Assembly: GCA_965198715.1 (NCBI GenBank)
Contig: CBDAPV010000001.1
Location: 2,418,001 to 2,482,000, forward strand
Length of the DNA: 64,000 bases
Origin: RH-AL1 sp965198715
GTDB lineage: Bacteria > Pseudomonadota > Alphaproteobacteria > Rhizobiales > Beijerinckiaceae
Direction of reading: 5' to 3'
Positions 61,625 through 64,000 of the stretch are shown here, one piece after another. The notes beneath the pieces are model-generated. The model ran no database searches. It saw only the letters and a list, made by a program, of their open reading frames with translations, and was not told the DNA's origin. Each line of letters begins with the position of its first letter. Within the stretch, counting starts at the first letter, position 1. Position numbers and translations under genes: made by a program.

Positions 61625-61912
61625 TCAGGGGTTGACCTTCGCGCCTTTCGCGGCCGCTTCGAGCTGCTTGAGGTCCTGCCCGTATCGGTCGATCAGCATC
61701 TGAGCCCTGTCGGGAGAGATGCCGTGCTTCTTCGCGAGCTCACCCGCCTGGTCAAGTTTCGACGACACGACGTTTGTCGGCGTGTCCCACTTCGGCTTGT
61801 CGTCAGGCAAGAGCACCTCCGGATCCTCGCGCCCGTGCGCAGAAGAACCTTTCTGCCTTGCGAACACAAAAGGAAAGAGGCCGGCGAGCGAGAAGCCGAT
61901 CGTGGCAGTCAA
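61625..61912 (-). CDS. DUF3606-like small protein
   Basis: About 95 residues; the N-terminus looks hydrophobic (TIGFSLAGLFPFVF) and may not be translated. The conserved part, VVSSKLDQAGELAKKHGISP followed by RAQMLIDRYGQDLKQLEAA, matches the DUF3606 pattern (helix, KHG-I-S, then a helix to G-x-D). Its function is unknown; the family is common in Rhizobiales. Confidence 0.55.
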   Translation of the reverse strand: MTATIGFSLAGLFPFVFARQKGSSAHGREDPEVLLPDDKPKWDTPTNVVSSKLDQAGELAKKHGISPDRAQMLIDRYGQDLKQLEAAAKGAKVNP

Positions 61913-61928
61913 GCAGCCCTCTGCACGG

Positions 61929-62222
61929 CTACGCGGCGACTAGCGCCCGCCCAGTCCGCACCATGAAGCTGCGATCTGCGAAAGCGCGGCCTCGGTCGAC
62001 AGAGAGCGGCATGAAGCGATAGGAGCGCGCGTAATCCTTCTTCAGCGAGTCGGCGATGGCGCTTGCCACGACGAAAAGGAAACAGTCGTCCAGCGCCTTT
62101 TCTAAAGGCGCTGCGTGACCGCAGACCCAACACTGGAGGTGCTTCACACCGTCCATCTCCACGGGATCGACCAGCTGCACGCAATCGAAACAGAGAACAC
62201 GATCAGATCGAACCGGCGCCAT
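61929..62222 (-). CDS. Small hypothetical protein with zinc-ribbon-like cysteines
   Basis: 97 residues. CFDCVQLVDPVEMDG and LQCWVCGHAAPLEKAL give two CxxC pairs about 17 residues apart, compatible with a zinc ribbon. The rest includes LFVVASAIADSLKKDYARSY. No family is recognised. It lies 17 bp upstream of the DUF3606-like gene on the same strand, probably the same transcript. Confidence 0.55.
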   Translation of the reverse strand: MAPVRSDRVLCFDCVQLVDPVEMDGVKHLQCWVCGHAAPLEKALDDCFLFVVASAIADSLKKDYARSYRFMPLSVDRGRAFADRSFMVRTGRALVAA

Positions 62223-62386
62223 GTCTAACCTCTTCCGTAAGTATAGATCAAGGAGCGAAGATTAACGGGCCGTTGCTGCCGACGTTCGTTCGAGAATCAA
62301 GTGTTTATTTTTGCTGTTTCGCCGCCGGGTTGGACGCTCAATCCACATCATAGTTAGACGCGGGCGAGAACTTCGGCAGCCCAGAC

Positions 62387-63523
62387 TTACGTCAGCCTGT
62401 CCACAGCCTCGAGCAGCACGCCGACCACGTGCTCCTGCTCGGCGGCGGTGATGTGCGTGTCGAGCGGAAGTCGGACGAGCCGGGTGAACGCCGCCTCGGT
62501 CGTCGGCAGCGCGCCGGCGATACGGCACAGTCGCCGGCCGGCCGGCGACAGGTGCAGCGGCTGGTAGTGGGTTCGCGCGTCGACGCCTTCGGCGGCCAGC
62601 GCGGCAAGCACTGGCTTGCGCCAAGCGCCCTCGCGCAGCTGAACGCCAAAGATGTGGCCGTTATGCCGGGCGTAGTACGGGACGCCGAGCGGCGTCACGC
62701 CGGGCGCCGCGGCCTCGGCGAAGAGCGCGGCGTAGCGGTGCCAGGCCGCGCGTCGTGCCGCGGTGATCGCGTGAGCCTCGGCCAATTGCGCGGTCAGCAG
62801 CGCCGCCGTGAGCTCCGAAGGCAGGAACGACGAGCCCAGATCCAGCCATTGGTAGCGATCGACCTTGCCGCGGCCGTAGCGCACGCGATCGGTGCCTTTC
62901 TCCCAGGCGATCTCGATGCGCGGGAGAAGGTCGCTGCGCACGACGGTGAGCGCACCGCCCTCGCCGCAGCTCACGTTCTTGGTGCCGTGGAAGCTGAAGG
63001 CACCCATGTCGCCGAGGCCCCCGAGCGGCTGCTCGCACCAGAACGCGCCGTAGCCCTGCGCCGCGTCCTCGACGAGGGCGATCGCGTGCTCCTCGCAGAG
63101 CGCGCGCAGGCTCGCCATGTCGCAGGCCACCCCGGCGTAATGCACGCAGAGAAGGGCGCGGGTACGCCCCGTGATCGCCGCCTCGGCGGCGGCGGGATCA
63201 ATGTTGAGCGTGTCGGGATCGACGTCAACGAAGACCGGAACGGCGCCACGCAGGGCGAAGGCGTTGGCGCTCGACGGGAAGGTCCACGACGGCATTACCA
63301 CCTCGTCGCCGGGCGACAGGTCCAGCGCGAGCGCGGCGAGTTCCAGAGCATCCGTGCAGGACGAGGTGAGGAAAGGAATCGCGTTAGGGACGGCGCGGCG
63401 CAGCAGCGTGTGGCAAAGCGCGGTGAAGTGACCACCACCCGAGATGGAGCCGCTCAGGGCTTCCTTGACGAAACCGATGGCCGAATGAGCAAGCGCTGGT
63501 CGGTAGAAAGGAACCCGCGGCAA
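62387..63523 (-). CDS. DegT/DnrJ/EryC1/StrS-family sugar aminotransferase (RffA/WecE-like)
   Basis: About 378-residue PLP enzyme that makes a dTDP-amino-sugar for surface polysaccharide or lipopolysaccharide. The start is a TTG (63523; LPRVPFYRPAL), which matches family N-termini; a CTG at 63565 overlapping the upstream stop is the alternative. VVMPSWTFPSSANAFALRGA, EDAAQGYGAF and the PLP-Lys motif SFHGTKNVSCGEGGAL are present. THYQPLHLSPAG near the C-terminus is typical of dTDP-4-keto-6-deoxyhexose transaminases. Confidence 0.88.
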   Translation of the reverse strand: MPRVPFYRPALAHSAIGFVKEALSGSISGGGHFTALCHTLLRRAVPNAIPFLTSSCTDALELAALALDLSPGDEVVMPSWTFPSSANAFALRGAVPVFVDVDPDTLNIDPAAAEAAITGRTRALLCVHYAGVACDMASLRALCEEHAIALVEDAAQGYGAFWCEQPLGGLGDMGAFSFHGTKNVSCGEGGALTVVRSDLLPRIEIAWEKGTDRVRYGRGKVDRYQWLDLGSSFLPSELTAALLTAQLAEAHAITAARRAAWHRYAALFAEAAAPGVTPLGVPYYARHNGHIFGVQLREGAWRKPVLAALAAEGVDARTHYQPLHLSPAGRRLCRIAGALPTTEAAFTRLVRLPLDTHITAAEQEHVVGVLLEAVDRLT

Positions 63524-63561
63524 CGCCGCTATAGGCTGCGGAAGGGTTTGCTGCTGCTCGT

Positions 63562-64000
63562 TCAGGCGAGGGGTCCTATGCGGTTCGTGGCATCTCCACC
63601 GACGGGACGCAGGTTCGCGGCGGCGCGCGCGCCCCTCTCGGGATCGATCAATTCGGCGCTGACGTAGAGGCGCGCGATATCGAGCCCGCCATCGGGGCCG
63701 TGAACGATGGAGACGGAGCCGAACCCCAGGCGTGGGAGCACGCGCTCCAGAAGCGTGCGATCGACCCAATGGAAGCGGGTGCAAGGCGCGGGGTCGGTCG
63801 CGGAGTGTCGCCCGAGATCGCGCATCATCCGGGCGAAGCCGCTCTCGCTGCCCGCGTCGGCGAAGGTCGCCAGCAGGCGTCCCCCTGTTCGAAGCATGGC
63901 CGCGGCGGACACGAGATAGACCAGCGCCGATTGGAAATCCATCATCATGAGGACGTCGATGGCGAGCACGAGGTCGATGTCTCGCCGGCCTCCGTGTGAG
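63562..64000 (-). CDS. SAM-dependent methyltransferase (3' part, runs off window)
   Basis: C-terminal 145 codons of a class I methyltransferase. RRDIDLVLAIDVLMMMDFQS corresponds to post-motif II, AAAMLRTGGRLLATFADAG to motif III, and the remainder to the C-terminal lid. The N-terminal SAM-binding motif I is outside the window. Its stop overlaps a CTG upstream of the aminotransferase, and both genes probably act in the same polysaccharide pathway. Confidence 0.78.
   Translation of the reverse strand, partial: SHGGRRDIDLVLAIDVLMMMDFQSALVYLVSAAAMLRTGGRLLATFADAGSESGFARMMRDLGRHSATDPAPCTRFHWVDRTLLERVLPRLGFGSVSIVHGPDGGLDIARLYVSAELIDPERGARAAANLRPVGGDATNRIGPLA

Overview
The window comes from a high-GC, Gram-negative alphaproteobacterium, most likely in the Hyphomicrobiales (Rhizobiales). 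The mra/dcw cluster with a meso-DAP-type MurE, the cpoB-tilS-ftsH block, a ScfR-type regulator divergent from aceA, intracellular PHA depolymerase and an NrtR-type regulator all fit that placement. A type II reaction-centre operon shows that the organism is a phototroph, a purple bacterium or an aerobic anoxygenic phototroph. The species cannot be named from this sequence.

Layout. 1-9.7 kb (minus strand) is the cell-wall and division operon mraZ-rsmH-ftsL-ftsI-murE-murF-mraY-murD-ftsW(partial), with a four-unit MraZ box upstream. 10.2-14.3 kb holds an orphan HipB/Y4mF-like XRE protein, a GST, a PHA depolymerase, an NrtR-type regulator and a small SH3-like secreted protein. 14.3-18.9 kb is the photosynthesis operon pufL-pufM-pufC-puhA-puhB, read from a short region that carries two tandem PpsR/CrtJ-type sites (TGT-N12-ACA). 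No LH1 genes (pufBA) and no pufQ or pufX lie next to it. 18.9-28.9 kb is mixed metabolism: PRC-barrel protein, Tat-exported GH10 xylanase, methyltransferase, TusA-like protein, Uma2, GlgX, adenosine kinase, CysK and a Tat-exported ferritin-like protein. A dense cluster of TGTCGCGG-type palindromes lies between the last two. 28.9-32.2 kb holds ruvA-ruvC (ruvC has no ATG/GTG/TTG start) and a KAP-like membrane P-loop NTPase. 32.3-37.4 kb holds Lrp and TetR regulators and aceA/ScfR with a shared palindrome. 37.4-38.7 kb is an AT-rich, decayed island with an Imm11-like orphan and a pseudogene. 38.7-42.2 kb has small exported proteins, pth and rplY.

42.5-48.6 kb is an assimilatory nitrate module: nirA, a CysJ-like reductase that carries an RnfB-type 4Fe-4S domain in place of a flavodoxin domain, and nasA with a C-terminal BFD-like domain. 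48.8-51.9 kb is a tight five-gene type II acyl-chain cluster (ACP, ketosynthase, two hot-dog proteins, SDR) placed just before cpoB-tilS-ftsH. The right end holds tRNA-Thr(TGT), a relic resembling sarcosine oxidase alpha, an XRE-cupin regulator, a TauE-type permease coupled to a hybrid histidine kinase, tRNA-Val(TAC), three small hypotheticals, and a sugar aminotransferase with a partial methyltransferase.

The two systems most worth attention are the LH1-less pufLMC-puhAB operon and the unassigned ACP/KAS/MaoC/SDR cluster. A further recurring oddity is the absence of canonical start codons where family alignment and Shine-Dalgarno position demand a start: CTG for murE, ATT for ruvC and CTG for a DUF3574 gene.
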